Assembly (NCBI GenBank): GCA_033557685.1
Contig: JAWQRN010000225.1
Location: 1 to 33,599, forward strand
Origin: Sperchopsis tessellata
Taxonomy: Eukaryota > Arthropoda > Insecta > Coleoptera > Hydrophilidae
Length of the DNA: 33,599 nt
Direction: 5' to 3'
Position 1 is the first letter of the stretch, and each line of letters opens with the position of its first letter. The notes beneath the pieces were generated by a model that saw only the letters and a list, made by a program, of their open reading frames with translations, had not been told where the DNA came from and did not search any database. Below are positions 9,441 to 20,889 of this stretch, piece after piece. The position numbers and the translations under genes are program-made.

Positions 9441-10180
9441 ATAACCATGTTTATACATTGGTATCCCAATTTCAATAACAAACATTCCAGAACTCATTCA
9501 GGAAGAAGTTTACTCTTCAATAACGACCTGGCGCTTCGCAAAAGAACCATGGAAAATGAAAGCTTCCAGCACTTTAGCAAGAGAGAAAGAGGATACTTCT
9601 CCTCTTTGACGTTATGCCAGGGCCCTTAATAAGTGCGAGAAAAATCGTGTTCGACGACATCATTATACCCACATCATCAGAATGTATTCTTGGATGCACA
9701 ATGCGGAGCAATGAGCGACGAATTCAATTATCTTAGACGGCAGTGGAGTCGTCTGCGGGCCCCACGGACGGTCCATCGAAGCAGCAGTCGTAGTATTTTA
9801 GAAGTAGACTGGCTGAATCGTGTTGATACAGTAGGGCAGAGACATCGGGAAGAGTAGACAAGGAAAGTATAGGATGTAGTGGATGAAATGGAGCTCTGGC
9901 ATCACCCACCACACGGCTGCAATTGTCATCACTCTTGCCAGATAGCGTCATTGTCTCACCCTTGCATCATTTAGCACATCAAACTCTCGTTTGTTACCAT
10001 CCCTGCCCGTCCTTTGTTGTTCTCGTCCACGGTCGTTAGCCGACTTTGGATTTTGATAATTTATTTCACGCTCGCCCCGTGACAAGTGTTATCTCTCTGA
10101 TTTTTTGCTGTCTTGAAATTCCACGACACGGAAGTCGATTCGATTACTGCTTCTACTAGTAGACTCTGGTGGAGGCGTCG
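9441..10180. other. Unassigned stretch of more balanced base composition
   Basis: This stretch, mainly 9,500-10,170, is visibly richer in G+C than its surroundings. It gives overlapping frames of 60-74 codons on both strands (9,447-9,629; 9,633-9,857; minus 9,733-9,951), none with a recognised motif. It could be single-copy host DNA or an old element. I cannot decide. Confidence 0.4.
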
Positions 10181-10559
10181 GGTTTAGGTGAACCATATTT
10201 TACGATTTACTGTCATACTCCACTTACAAAACCGTTTAGAATAAACTGTCATATTGAGTATAAAACAAGGGGTATTGATATCTAGTTAGCCTACTAAAAA
10301 AACAAAAGTTTAAAAGCCGAAATATTTTATTAGTCTTTATATACTTATTCCAGCCCTCCTTTAACACCTCTAAAGTTCTTAGAAAAAGTTTGTTCAAGTA
10401 ATTCATTCTCTAGGAGATGTATTCATTACAATGTGCAACTTCTGGCAGGCGCATTGTCCTGCAAAAACAAAACAGCGAAATATCCCATTTACATTTCAAA
10501 TAAGTCATTGTTGATTGATATACAGAACTTTCTTTTGTACATCGAATCTGCTTAGGCTA
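10181..10559. other. Unassigned AT-rich sequence before PLE RT scrap
   Basis: The 5' part of the Penelope-like reverse transcriptase may lie here in a more decayed state, but no motif is readable before about 10,590. Confidence 0.4.
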
Positions 10560-10826
10560 ACTAAATATCAAACTCCCTCGTATACTACTTAAGATACACT
10601 AAATTAATGGGATGTCCTTTAAATCCCTTATAAGCTGACCTATCTATGGATTAATTAGTGTTATCCTTTATTAGTTAAAATTTAGGTATTAGTGTTTATT
10701 TTTGGGAAAGATGTGTTGATGATATTTTCTGTATTGTCCGAAGTCCAAAAGCTGTAAATAATTCTTTGCTTGGTTCTTTAAATAAATTACATTCTTATAT
10801 TCGATTTACAGCTGAGGTAGAACAGT
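10560..10826 (+). mobile_element. Penelope-like element 3, RT core fragment
   Basis: One frame, broken by three stops, gives MGCPLNPL-stop-ADLSMD from 10,607. This corresponds to the Penelope-like MGSPLSPxxA motif. In the same frame FWERCVDDIFCIV follows from 10,700, which is the catalytic WxRYVDDIF box, and then LHSYIRFTAEVEQ to about 10,825. The spacing between the two motifs is about 30 residues, as expected for this RT family. Both aspartates of the YVDD-type box are kept (here CVDD). The sequence then switches without a gap to the minus-strand LINE B, so one element was inserted into the other or a deletion joined them. Confidence 0.75.
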
Positions 10827-10827
10827 T

Positions 10828-12735
10828 AGGTCGCCACATCCAGCTGCCTTGCCCACCTTCACCTTAGATATAGCTTCTTCTATTTCTTTTGCTGTTATTT
10901 TCAATACCTCCTAATCCTAATCGGCATTGTCATCCTATCCTCGCCTGTCCCTGTTTTCGTCTGTGTTAATACCATCTTCCTCTTCCTGAAAGTCTCTATT
11001 CCATCTTTCCATAATTTGCCCTTCCCCTGAATTAATGTTTCCCTGTTATTCAATGTGGCTACCATCTTATTTCTTAGCTATATCGTTGTCCCAAAGAAAA
11101 GCTACTTAGTTGTTGTGTATGCTTCTTTTATTTTGTTGTCAAACTCTGTCCAAGAATTTTGTTTAGCTCCATTTATCAGTGTCGTAACTTCCCCTCTTAT
11201 TTGCTTGTAAATCTCGAAGATTTTTTTACTTCCATTTCAACTTATATTCTTTCACTTTTCCCTTTACGTTGTTGTCCTACCATTTGGTCTTTTTGATAAT
11301 ATTATTTGCTATCGTGTGGTTCTGAAACTTTACCTTGCTGCGTCCAATATTGCACTTCTGAAGTATTATCATCTTTCCTTAATTTCCTCGTGAGCTATCC
11401 CTCCAGCAACTTTTGGTAATTCTTTCTTATTTCTGGTTCCCCAAGTTTGTGACTTCTTATAATTTCTTTTATTACGGTTCTTATTTTTTCTTCTCTTTGC
11501 TTTAACTTCTCTTTTAGTTCCATCACTATCATGTAGTGGTCATTTTAAACTTCTGGTCCTCTTCTAAACTTTACTTCTTATATCTGGTATCAGATGTTTT
11601 TACTTATTTAGGAAAAATAGATGATCGATTTTTCACCTCTTCCTGGGTCCTCTCTTGTGAACTTTTATATCTCCTTATGTTGAAATATTGTATTTGTTGT
11701 ATCTGGTTGTCGATGCAAAGCTTATTTTTCTTCCATTTATGATCCTCACAAATTCACCATTTTCTCACGTAATGTGCCCCCCCTTGTCCTTGCCAACTCT
11801 TACATTTAGATCTCTCGTTACTATGATTCTGCCTCAACTTCATCCATTTCCTCTTGCAGTGTTTCACAAAACTGGATCTTAGTTTCCATATCTGCGTATT
11901 CATTCGTCCATAAGCCACCATGACTGTGTATAGCTGTTGTTCCTCTCATAGCTGAATGTCCACTGTAATAAGTCTCGCGTTTCTATATTTGGTGTTTACT
12001 ATAATTGAGATATTATTTTCATGCACTATCAAGGCTACATCTGCTCTTGCTCGCTTCCGCTTCCTCATCCTACTCCACACCAGATGCAAACATCCAGAAT
12101 CCCCCTGGTAATTTGTCTATACCCCTCCTTTCTTTTTTGTTCCTGTTATCCCTAAGTAGTCTATGTTCAATTTTCTCATCTCCACAGTCAGCTCTTCCCC
12201 CTTTCCGTTTAATCATACCATGTTGCCATTCTCAATACTCTCGTATTTGTTCGCGTTGTCCTTTCATGTCCCTCGTGCATCTCTTCACGCTTCCTTTTTT
12301 GCACCCTTAGCAGTTAATTTGCCTTCGCTCTTTCCTCGTATCTCTCCCTTTGTTTCCGTTCATCATCTTGGGCCTTCCCATCTTTCCATATTCGTTTTCC
12401 TAATTCGTTATTTGCGTATTTCTCCTGTATTATCCATCAATTTAATGTACGTTAGTTTTTGTTCTTTATGAGTCTCTACCAGGCAATTTTCGTCAGGATT
12501 CCATCGGTATAGCTTTTCTTTGGTAAGCAATTTTTTGTATACTATTTTGTATACTTTCTTGTTCTAACTCCACTTTTATTTTTTTCTTCCCCTCTCTACT
12601 TACTTAATGGGCTTTCTTCACCACTACATCTACCTTCACTTCCATGCTCATTTTGCGGATCAAAGGATCTAAAACCCTAATCAACTTTGCCCCAACTATA
12701 TGATCACAGCAATATCATTCTCAATCAAAAAGCAG
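10828..12735 (-). mobile_element. LINE B: ORF1 end, endonuclease and linker, RT truncated
   Basis: Read on the minus strand from 12,735 down: an ORF1-like or N-terminal segment, then the AP-like endonuclease starting with GKGEELTVEMRKLNIDYLG near 12,200. VALIVHENNISIIVN comes next, near 12,035. DLNVRVGKDKG near 11,810 is the DxN catalytic block, and NDHYMIVMELK near 11,535 corresponds to the SDH catalytic end of the domain. A basic linker follows, with LRNKMVATLNN near 11,075. The last readable motif is EIEEAISKVKVGKAAG near 10,880, at the start of the RT. The element stops there, directly against the Penelope-like RT scrap. The missing 3' half is unusual, since LINE copies usually lose the 5' end. 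Many stops and frameshifts are present. Confidence 0.8.
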
Positions 12736-12746
12736 CCAAATTTGAA

Positions 12747-13053
12747 ACATGTGTCTTAAGAGTCACTTATAGGATAACATTGTATTTAATCATAGTAAAT
12801 ATAAACATATAAACATTTAGTAGTTTGCTAAATGGATAGAAAATGTTTGAAATAATAGTTTAAAGACTTGGATTTTGCTCAGTTTCAGTAGTGAATTACA
12901 ACATGTGTCGTAAGAATCACTTATAGGATAGCATTGTATTTAATCATAGTAAATATAAACATATAAACATTTAGTAGTTTGCAAATTGGATAGAAAATTT
13001 TTGAAATATTAGTTTAAAGACTAGATTTTGCTCTGTTTCAGTGGTGAATTACA
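12747..13053. repeat. Tandem duplication of a 154-bp unit
   Basis: Two units (12,747-12,900 and 12,901-13,053) each start with ACATGTGTC and end with GTGAATTACA, and they differ at roughly one position in ten. A few bases of a third start (AACATG) follow. The unit is AT-rich and non-coding and has no match to the neighbouring elements. It may be satellite-like. Confidence 0.9.
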
Positions 13054-13054
13054 A

Positions 13055-14490
13055 ACATGCTCAGCGCAATCTTATTTTGTAATGTTTTCAAACAAACTAA
13101 AATATTATGTGATTCTATCACTCAATTATTAAAGTAGAGTTCTATAAAGTCTTGAAATTTTATGTAGACAATCTATAGAGTAATTATTACAAAATATTAA
13201 TACACCTCTGAATATACATCTGGTGTATACTTGCTGTGCTAGTGGTATAGTTTACTGATTATTCAAGCTTAAAGCACCCATTAGCCAAACACTTTCGAAT
13301 ATCAATTTATCTGTGCTCATCCGAAAGTAAAATATATGTTAATGTCACAACCAAAATCCAGCCAGCAAGAGTCAATAAAATAACAGCGGTATTCGCACAA
13401 CCCCTGGTGAAAGAAAAAAGGCAACTGTCAGTGGCACAAATCGCGGTAATTTACAGCCCCCAGACAATCCGAGGCCTTGCCAACGGTGTACCCTCCAGAG
13501 ATGCAGCTTACAAGCCATCATAACCTCCATATTTACGATCTCTAGGGTAGTTAAATTTAAAACATCGCACTATAGTCGACAGACCCTAGGCATAAGCAGA
13601 AAGAGCACTAAATATTTTAAAGACCAATTCAGTGGCTAATAAAACGAACAGTTTGTGAATTTACAGCGGATCATATATCAACGTTGCCTTAATCAATCAC
13701 CACTGGGTCATACTAGGACGGATGACGATGGTGTGGAGCCGAGAGCTCTGGAAATACCGACTCTGGCATTTGTGCCTCTATTCATAAGTGGTCAAGCGAA
13801 TGGCAGATATGGATGGACCTTAGGATACATTCAAAAATGTTAGACAGGATGTCGCAATTAAAATACAATTAACAACGATATATTTGTGTGGAGAAAACAT
13901 TTACGCTGATGAGAATCTTTCATCATCACATTTTTGTTGTTTCTGTAACTATGTACATTATAAAACGCCCAGAAAAAAATTAAGAACAAAAGATCTAAAT
14001 GACTGCTTGCAAAGAAGAAAAATAATAATTTAATGTGTATTGTGAAGATGATGATATACCTAGAATTATTAATTTTACATAATCATATTACCTTTGGTTT
14101 ATATAAAAAAAATGTATGTACCTTCGTGTATACCTATAAATGTCTTAAGCAGGAATCAAATCAAATATATCAACATAAATGCGTCCTAGGCTAATTACAT
14201 TGCTTGGTAAGAGATACCGATGTAGCAATGTGAAGATATTGTTACTAATATATTGGTTGTGGGTTAATTAAACTCACAATCTATCAGTGAATTCCGCACA
14301 GGTATACATAAGTATAAAATAGAAATTCGCTTTATACACACATAAAAACTCTTACTGACAACGTTGGGTATTTATATAAATTTACCATTCTATTACAATA
14401 TGGTAAAATCCAATTCATGATCAATCTACAGAATTCTACAAATTTGTAGATACTAATCAAAATATGATTGATATAATATAAAATATCGCA
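13055..14490. other. Unassigned AT-rich sequence
   Basis: No recognisable gene or element is present. A slightly GC-richer part at 13,340-13,520 and a 62-codon frame at 13,655-13,843 show no family motif. The rest is AT-rich and featureless. Confidence 0.5.
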
Positions 14491-14499
14491 AAATGCGTC

Positions 14500-14890
14500 T
14501 AATTCCGTTTGGCAATAGAACAGAAAAAGGCAATTACAGACCTATATCCCTGATAACTAATGTTGCAAACAAAGTGTGTATGGGGACTCACTCGAAGATG
14601 GTAAAAAGTGTACAGCTACCTGTATAGATTAAACTATGTGGTATCAGATGTCCAGTATTGGAATTCTTTATGATCTATCTTCAAAATCGACGGCAGTCAG
14701 GGCGCGTCTGTGTAACATGAGCGATTTAAGGGTTTTGAATTTTGCTGTTCTCCAGGGTACCGTTTTGGGATCTATGCTATTTGTTATTTATATAAAAATG
14801 TATTAAGGGTGGTGACGGAATGTAAAATTACCTTTTGTGACGATGATAAGGTTTTTATTGTAAGCTACCGAATGGAGCACATTTGGCTAC
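14500..14890 (+). mobile_element. Jockey/CR1-like RT fragment
   Basis: The readable motifs are GNYRPISLITNVANKV near 14,530, LQNRRQSGRVC near 14,680, VLQGTVLGSMLFVIYI near 14,750 (the VPQGSVLGPLLF box), and the catalytic box as CDDD (14,836-14,847), followed by KVFIVSYRMEHIW. Several internal parts have been lost, so the fragment is compressed to about 390 bp. It ends where the 3' tail of the minus-strand LINE C begins. LINE C may therefore have inserted into it, although no second half was found on the far side of LINE C. Confidence 0.75.
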
Positions 14891-14963
14891 TCTTATTTGT
14901 AATTCTGTCCCTTCTTCTTCCTACTGTGGGTTTACCATTTGTGTCAAGCTTGATTTTAGGTCT

Positions 14964-15010
14964 AGGTCCAGCACTCCCTCCATCTTTTTAGTGGTTGTCT
15001 CTGAGGCCTT
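14964..15010 (-). repeat. 47-bp direct repeat inside LINE C, copy 1
   Basis: It matches 15,171-15,217 with about five differences, at an offset of 207 bp. Both copies encode KKMEGVLDL on the minus strand, so this is a partial internal duplication of the C-terminal region of the LINE protein. Confidence 0.85.
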
Positions 15011-15170
15011 TTTTTCAATGGAATTTCCTTGGTTTATCTTTTTTTGCCAGCCTACTGTCATCCATTGTTTCAACGAGCTCCTTTCATGTTTTCCTTCTTT
15101 GCCTTACAAATTTTGTCCATCCTGGATTTTACAGTTTCTTCTAATCTTGTCACTACTTGCATTAAAGTGG

Positions 15171-15217
15171 AGGTCCAGCACTCCCTCCATCTTTTTGGTG
15201 ACTGTCCCTGAGGCCCT
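15171..15217 (-). repeat. 47-bp direct repeat inside LINE C, copy 2
   Basis: This is the partner of 14,964-15,010. It begins with AGGTCCAGCACTCCCTCCAT on the plus strand. The surrounding sequence is not shared beyond the 47 bp. Confidence 0.85.
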
Positions 15218-17284
15218 TACCTTGTGCCTTAATGTTTTACCCGTTCTCATTTCGACCGTTTTCATTTATTGTTACATTTTTGTTGTGCCTGCCCCGGTGT
15301 CCACGTCATAAGTCAGAATTGGTTTGATTGTGGACTTGTATATCCTTGTTAGTGTTTGTTCTTCCAAATTAGGTCTTTCAAGCATTGTTGCCACTTGCAC
15401 AATTTGTACCTCTAGGTTTCCATGACACGTAATATGAGCTCCCAGGTAATGAAATGCTATTATATGTTATATTTTATTAATTTAGATCCATAATCCTATT
15501 ACAGGTCAGCTTCAGAGTTTGCAATTAGTCCAACATCATGTGCATATAACATTATGTTCATTATTGTTCATCTTATATCCTGCTTCTTTTGGTAGGTTTT
15601 TGTTTTACTCGTATACGTGTGGTGAAAATTTGGTTTTGGTTATGTTTTATATCAAGTTAACTCACTGCTTATTTGCTTCTTTCTCTTGCAGTATTTTTCT
15701 TGTGTCTCTTCCAGTCTGACTCTTTCACGTGTTTTTGTTATGTCCACTAAACAAAGGGAAGCGGTTTTTTAATTCTAGGGATTCCTTAGTTATTTTCTCA
15801 AAATTAATATAACGTCAATTGTGGGCAAATTTGTCCTAAAGACCTGTAGTTCTTCTCTTATTAACACTCTTTAGGTCAGTTCTTGTGAAATTGTTTTAGT
15901 GAATGCTTTTAAAAAACTATTGTGACGTGTTTTTCCACGATAATTTTCTAGCAGTAATTTTTTTGATGATTGGTATTGTAGTGCAACTAATGAATTCATC
16001 TAGAACTTCTGGAGTACTAATAATGCTTTCGAATAGGATTTTTATTTCTGTTTCCAATAAATTTCCCACATAATTCAGTAGTTATTAATGGTGTCTTGGC
16101 CTAGATATTTTCAATTGTTTAGTTCTATAATTATTCTCTCTATCTTGTCTTCTATTGATTCGATTTCTATGTCCACTTTTTCTTCTTTCTTGATTTGACT
16201 CTTCTCGGTTTTCCGGATAGAGATTTCTAAAATAGTTTTCCCATTCTTTTACTGATACTCGGTTTGTCTGGTCTGCATCTTTTATTTCTAGTTTGTTTTT
16301 CCTGAGTGTCTTCCATATTTGTTTCTGACCCCTATATAAGATATTTTCTAGAAAAGCTTTCACAGTGGTCTTCCTTTATGTTTCTGATTCTGGTGGTTTC
16401 ACTACGTTCCCTTACATAGTTGACCCAGATTTCATTGTTTCTGTTCCGTAAATATTTTATGAAAACATGTTTCTTCTTCCCAGCTAGCATATTGATATCA
16501 GGTGTGAACCACGTATGCTACCTTTTTGTTAACATTCATACATCTCTCTACTGTTGTTTCTTTTGCTGCAATAAGGATGTTAGTTTTTAACGTGTTCCAT
16601 TGTTCATCAATATTTTCGTTCTCTGCGATAGGGTGAAGAGTCATTTGCTGTCTGAGACAGTCTTTGTACAATTACTTTGTAGTTTCATTATCTCTTTATG
16701 TTTTTGGTACACCAGTGTATATGAATATATAGTTTCCCATCCAAATGTATCCTTTGCCTTCTATTTAGTTTCACCGATGGTACGTATGTCTATTTTATTT
16801 TCATTCCGTTCATGAATTATTTCTTGGTCTTTTTTATTACAGGTTTTGATATACCAGGAAGCGCACGGTGTGGGCTAATTTGTTTCTTGTTAATCTTTTC
16901 CTTTTCTTGACTGGGTTCCTCATCATAGGATCCGTCCTCATCCAAGGCTGATTATTGATACTTTGAATCATTTTCGTAGCTTATCCAAGACAGGGAGCTA
17001 TCCTAATCTTAGAGCCCTCCTCCTTTATCCAAGTTTGGGAGTGGCAGTGACAACTGATGATGAGCGAAGTTCGTTTTTGTTTAAGAAAATACATTAAATT
17101 TGTTAAAACTGATTCACATGCATAAAATAATAAAAAATATATAAAGAGTTATCTCTTTGTTTTATTACATGCTAAAGTTATATAACTCGTTGTCTAAGGA
17201 CATAATAAACGCTAAATATATGAATGTGTTCAGAATTGGCTTATGTATACTTCGGTTTGTTTGAGTACTGAGACTCAAGGAATT

Positions 17285-17990
17285 AATTGAACCTGAACGT
17301 AGTAGAACATGTAAAAGGAAATGTGAAAAGTTGGGAAGATTTTGGAAGAGTCATAAACGTGACATATGGAGCTAGCAATAAAAATTTATGGACCATTGTT
17401 AGGTCTTTAAAGGGAAAAAAGAGAAAACAGTTAAGAAGAATAAAGGATAGAGAGAATAATCTCAAAATAAACACGGGTGATATAATGGAAGTGTGGTCAG
17501 ATTACTATATGAACAAATTTATGACTGAGGAGGATCAAAGTGAATTAGGATATAGTTAAGGATATATAATGTAATAGTAATCCCAACGAGTGAATTCTGG
17601 GTGATTCAGAAGCACATGAGGTAAAGTTGACAGCAAATGAAATGAAATACCTTAGGAGGATAGTTGGGAAGACAAGATGGGGCAGAGAGAGAAACGAGAA
17701 CACAGTGATAAAAATTGAGAAAAAACAATTGAACTGGTTTGGACACATAATGAGCACGCAAAGGGATAACTTGGTTAGAATAGTAGTAGACTCGGAAAGA
17801 AATGGACGAAGGCGCAGAGGAAGACCAAGGAATAGTGGAGCTGGGAAGTAAGAGGGGTAAGAGTCTAGAAGAGATGAAACAGTTAGTGGGTGACCGGAAA
17901 GTTTGGAAGGAGTGAGTCAAGGGCTGAAAGGGAGTTATCATCTGACACCCTCGAAGGGTATTAGGAATTGCGAAGAAGAAGAAGAGCCTG
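17285..17990 (+). mobile_element. LINE D: linker joined to C-terminal end
   Basis: An 86-codon stretch (17,287-17,559 frame) is the EN-RT linker, with KSWEDFGRVINVTYGASNKN followed by LWTIVRSLKGKK. The RT core is missing. From about 17,615 the sequence continues with KLTANEMKYLRRIVGKTRWG, then QLNWFGHIMS near 17,730 and RNGRRRRGRPRN near 17,800. These are the typical post-RT motifs of this LINE group. The 3' end carries CEEEEE from a GAAGAAGAAGAAG tail near 17,975-17,987, like the tail of LINE C. C and D are therefore probably related families. The RT was removed by an internal deletion, not by 5' truncation. Confidence 0.8.
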
Positions 17991-18655
17991 AAAGTTTCGG
18001 TATTTTGATGGCACATACAGGTCACTGGGCCTAGGTGCCGTCGACTCTTTTATACGGATACATCTCCGAGCACGAGAAAGTCGATCTCAATGAACATGTT
18101 CTTATACTTTAGTCTATAATAATTATTGCAAATGATGGTAAAAAGAATCTGACGAGAAATAAATTTAAATTATTATTTTTTTGTATATTTTATTTTTGGA
18201 ATGTCTTTATATATTTTGGAGAATTGATGACAGTTATAGTGCTGCTAAACTTACTGAAGACTTTGATAACATTAATAATCAGTTTTTATTACTTATTCTT
18301 CATCTATAGAGCTTTGTGTTGACAAATGCTAGTCAAGAAATAAACACAAAACCTAATGATATTTTCTGTGGCCGTGGAAGTATACACACTGAATAAGTAT
18401 CTTTATTTGTTGGTCATAGCGTGCATGGCGCTACTTTCACATATGTAAATCGTTAATCCTTCCATCCAAAATGTTTGTGAAATTTTGAACTACCCTTATA
18501 TATTCCTGTTTAAGAGATACATATCGCATCAGCAGAACAAGCTATATACTTTCTAACCAATATAGATTCATAACCAATCTACGTACCATCACGATTGTGT
18601 GTTATCCTTTTATAATTAAATTCCATGTTATATTAACCTTTTATAGACTTTTTCA
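17991..18655. other. Unassigned AT-rich sequence
   Basis: No gene or element is recognisable. The short stretch around 18,360-18,430 is slightly richer in G+C, but no motif was found. Confidence 0.5.
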
Positions 18656-18659
18656 AGTA

Positions 18660-18775
18660 CTGTCGACTATTGGTTTCTTTTCACTAGTCGATTGGCGATG
18701 GCGATAATCGAATATTAGCGACTACCAAAATCGATAATCGATAATAGATTTTCGAATAGTTGATTAATTGATTAT
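18660..18775. repeat. TCGA/ATCGAT motif cluster, left
   Basis: There are at least six TCGA-containing words in about 115 bp, such as GTCGACTATT, TAGTCGATT, TAATCGAAT and ATCGATAATCGATAAT. The arrangement is irregular and occurs on both strands. A similar cluster lies at 21,900-22,030. Dense short motifs near element ends are typical of subterminal repeats of cut-and-paste transposons such as hAT elements, but no terminal inverted repeat or target duplication could be fixed. Confidence 0.6.
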
Positions 18776-19620
18776 TCATCTCATAAGCTCTGACTTTTAA
18801 TTTTCCTAATTCTTTAATAAAAATAATAATATCAATTTTTTTAATAATATTAGGATGAGTGTGATATTCAGTAGAAAAGTAATTTGTAATATTATTTTTA
18901 TATGTAACACAAACTGTACCTTTTGAGCATTACTAACCACTTGCCTAAATTTTGATTTACGTTATAGTAGGTAACATGACATATCGAACCCTTGTCGTTT
19001 ACTTTTATATGATTCTGCTTCACATACATATATGGACGACATAATTCTTTGGGGAAAGATACATGCGGAAAATTCACAGAATCCAGATTGCAGGTATACC
19101 ATATTATTTGCAATTTAAATCACGATTTTCATTAATATCCAATTATACCTGAAGATAGTTACAGCTTCCTTATTTTAAATAGAATATTATATTGTTTGTA
19201 GTTGTATATTGTTAAGTTAAGTAGAAATTTTCATATTTGCGAGGGTGTACTTACTTCTCGTCAACTTTAATATACATTTCTTATAACAATACCCTTATAT
19301 TACATATAGCAGTGGCAACTATTGATTAATAAATAGGCCAATAATTGACAAATCGAAAGAAACAGATTACACAGGCCAACGATAAAAAAAAACTTTTTTA
19401 TGATTTTTCCGGATTTTTATGATTTTGGGTGTGCCGAGTCCGAAAATAATAATAAAAAAGTTGTATTACCTACCATTTTTTCTCAATTGAATATTCAAAA
19501 CGTAAGAAATTCATTTTTTGTATCTAATATTTGTGCATTTCATATAGTACAAAATACAGTAAATCCAATTGAAATTAGGTTGGCAGAATACTACGGAAGC
19601 AACTTCAGTAAGGAGCGACG
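18776..19620. other. Unassigned AT-rich sequence between TCGA cluster and R1-like 3' end
   Basis: No motif is recognised. A 74-codon plus-strand frame (19,400-19,624) is rich in Asn, Ile and Phe and resembles no family I know. It may be flanking DNA of family X or of the R1-like element. Confidence 0.5.
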
Positions 19621-19624
19621 ATGA

Positions 19625-20815
19625 TTGCAATCGCGGACGAGATGGCACTGGTGGTGGTGGCAAGAACGAAGACCGAGTTGACCGACAGAACAAATGAGAC
19701 CCTAGAACAGATTGGATGGCTGAACAAGGACTCAGACTAGCGCCAGAAAAAAATGGAGTCACTGATGCTCACTGGAAAGAGGAAGATAGATGATATAGTT
19801 CACAATAGCTGGTGTGACCTTCGTACCAAAGGCAAAAATAAAGTACCTGGGAGTTGTACTGGACCTGTAACATAGGTGGAGAAGGCTGCAGTGGCCTTGG
19901 CAAGACTGATGCTAAGTATCGGAGGGTCGAAAAACAGCAAAAGAAATGTTCTGGGAGGAGTTGCCAACTCTGTAATGTTCTACGGAGCTGAGGTGTGGAA
20001 GGTGGCTATGAGCCAGGCTTGTGCTAGGAAAAAATTGAAGGCAGCCCAAAGGAAGATGGCGATACGCTTATGTTCGGCATATCGAACTGTAGCCGTAGGG
20101 GTAGTAGCTAGAATACCACCTGCTCATTTATTGGCAAAAGAAAGAAGCGAAAGACTTTATGGAGACGCGACGGCAAATGATGCCATACAGGAGTTGGTTA
20201 GAAGATGGCAGATTGAGTGGGAGGAGGCAATAGAGAGCGCATGGACGCACAGACTCATCAGGCAGAAAAGCCATGGATCGAAAGGAAACATGGAGAGCTT
20301 GGTTACCACCTGACACAGGTATAAACGGGTCACGGGAGTTTCAGAGAATACCTGTACAGGATAAAGAGAGAGCGAAGACACGTGCGTGTATTGTGCGGAA
20401 GTCGGAAGCTCGATTCGGGATACGCCGGAACACACAATTTTAAGATGCTCAAGGTTTGACGCGGAGAAGCGGATGGTGGAGCTTGAGATTGAAGTGGGAC
20501 TGGAGCCCGAAAATTTCATATACACCATGCTGGAGAGCGAGAGAAAGTGGATTAAGATCGATAATATGATAACAAACATACTAAAAAGGAAGGAAAGAGA
20601 CGAATGGAGTCGACAGCGACAACATAATAATAACAACGAAGGATGAGAGAAAAATAAGACAATTAGAGACACCCTCCACCCTGAAGTAATGCTTGAGCGG
20701 TCCAGGAGTGGATAAGGAGAAGAGATGGAGGGGTTTTAGCTGGTAAGCCCAAAACTAATCCTAACGATAGATGAAGTTCGGAATGTTCATGAGGATATAC
20801 CCCTCGAAAAAGTTT
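19625..20815 (+). mobile_element. R1-like LINE, 3' end (RT end, thumb, CCHC-type finger)
   Basis: The fragment starts in the catalytic region. IADEMALVVVARTKTELTDR begins at 19,627, where the FADD box has become ADE. NETLEQIGW follows, with LTGKRKIDDIV after a frameshift. The 145-codon frame at 19,876-20,313 carries KAAVALARLMLSIGG, SVMFYGAEVW and LCSAYRTVAVGVVARIPPAHLL (quoted in part). This order is typical of R1-clade elements of arthropods. A later frame (20,386-20,646) holds the C-terminal zinc-binding motif: C-x2-C in TCVYCAEVG, then TPEHTILRCSRF, giving C-C-H-C. It is followed by an arginine-rich end and a 3' UTR to about 20,815. The finger is intact while the catalytic box is lost. 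This is an ordinary 5'-truncated copy. Confidence 0.85.
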
Positions 20816-20889
20816 GGCAATGGTGGCAAATGGCACCTTGAATACTATTATTTGTTTTACCGCCTTCTTCTTCTTATTTGCTGAGAACT

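Larger units (their letters stand above)
14911..17045 (-). mobile_element. LINE C: internally deleted, both ends kept
   Basis: On the minus strand the element runs from a 5' UTR-like region (17,045-16,860) to the very start of the endonuclease (NKIDIRTIGETK near 16,790). Most of the endonuclease is then missing. The linker follows (ENIDEQWNTLKTNILIAAKE near 16,600; VKEWENYFRNLYPENREES in the 92-codon frame 16,085-16,363). RT pieces are YVGNLLETEIKILFES near 16,070, a damaged motif A LVDITKTRERVRLEE near 15,750, and the catalytic box as YAHD (15,536-15,547) followed by VGLIANSEADL. The thumb reads YKSTIKPILTYD near 15,320. The 3' end is a short (GAA)n tail at about 14,911-14,921. A 47-bp segment occurs twice in the 3' part. 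Confidence 0.8.

Noticed and set aside
12005..12471. Ser/Pro/Leu-rich plus-strand frames as secreted proteins
   Set aside because: They are antisense to the endonuclease of LINE B.
13655..13843. The 62-codon frame as an exon
   Set aside because: There is no family motif, no convincing splice signals and no neighbouring coding sequence. The length is within chance expectation.
14883..15311. The 142-codon plus-strand frame as a membrane protein
   Set aside because: It is antisense to the C-terminal region of LINE C. Its internal repeat is the 47-bp duplication.
17606..18025. The 139-codon minus-strand frame as a gene
   Set aside because: It lies antisense to the motif-bearing 3' end of LINE D.
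20157..20672. The 171-codon minus-strand open frame as a protein gene
   Set aside because: It is the longest frame in the window, but it is the antisense shadow of the R1-like LINE frames at 19,876-20,313 and 20,386-20,646, which carry real motifs.
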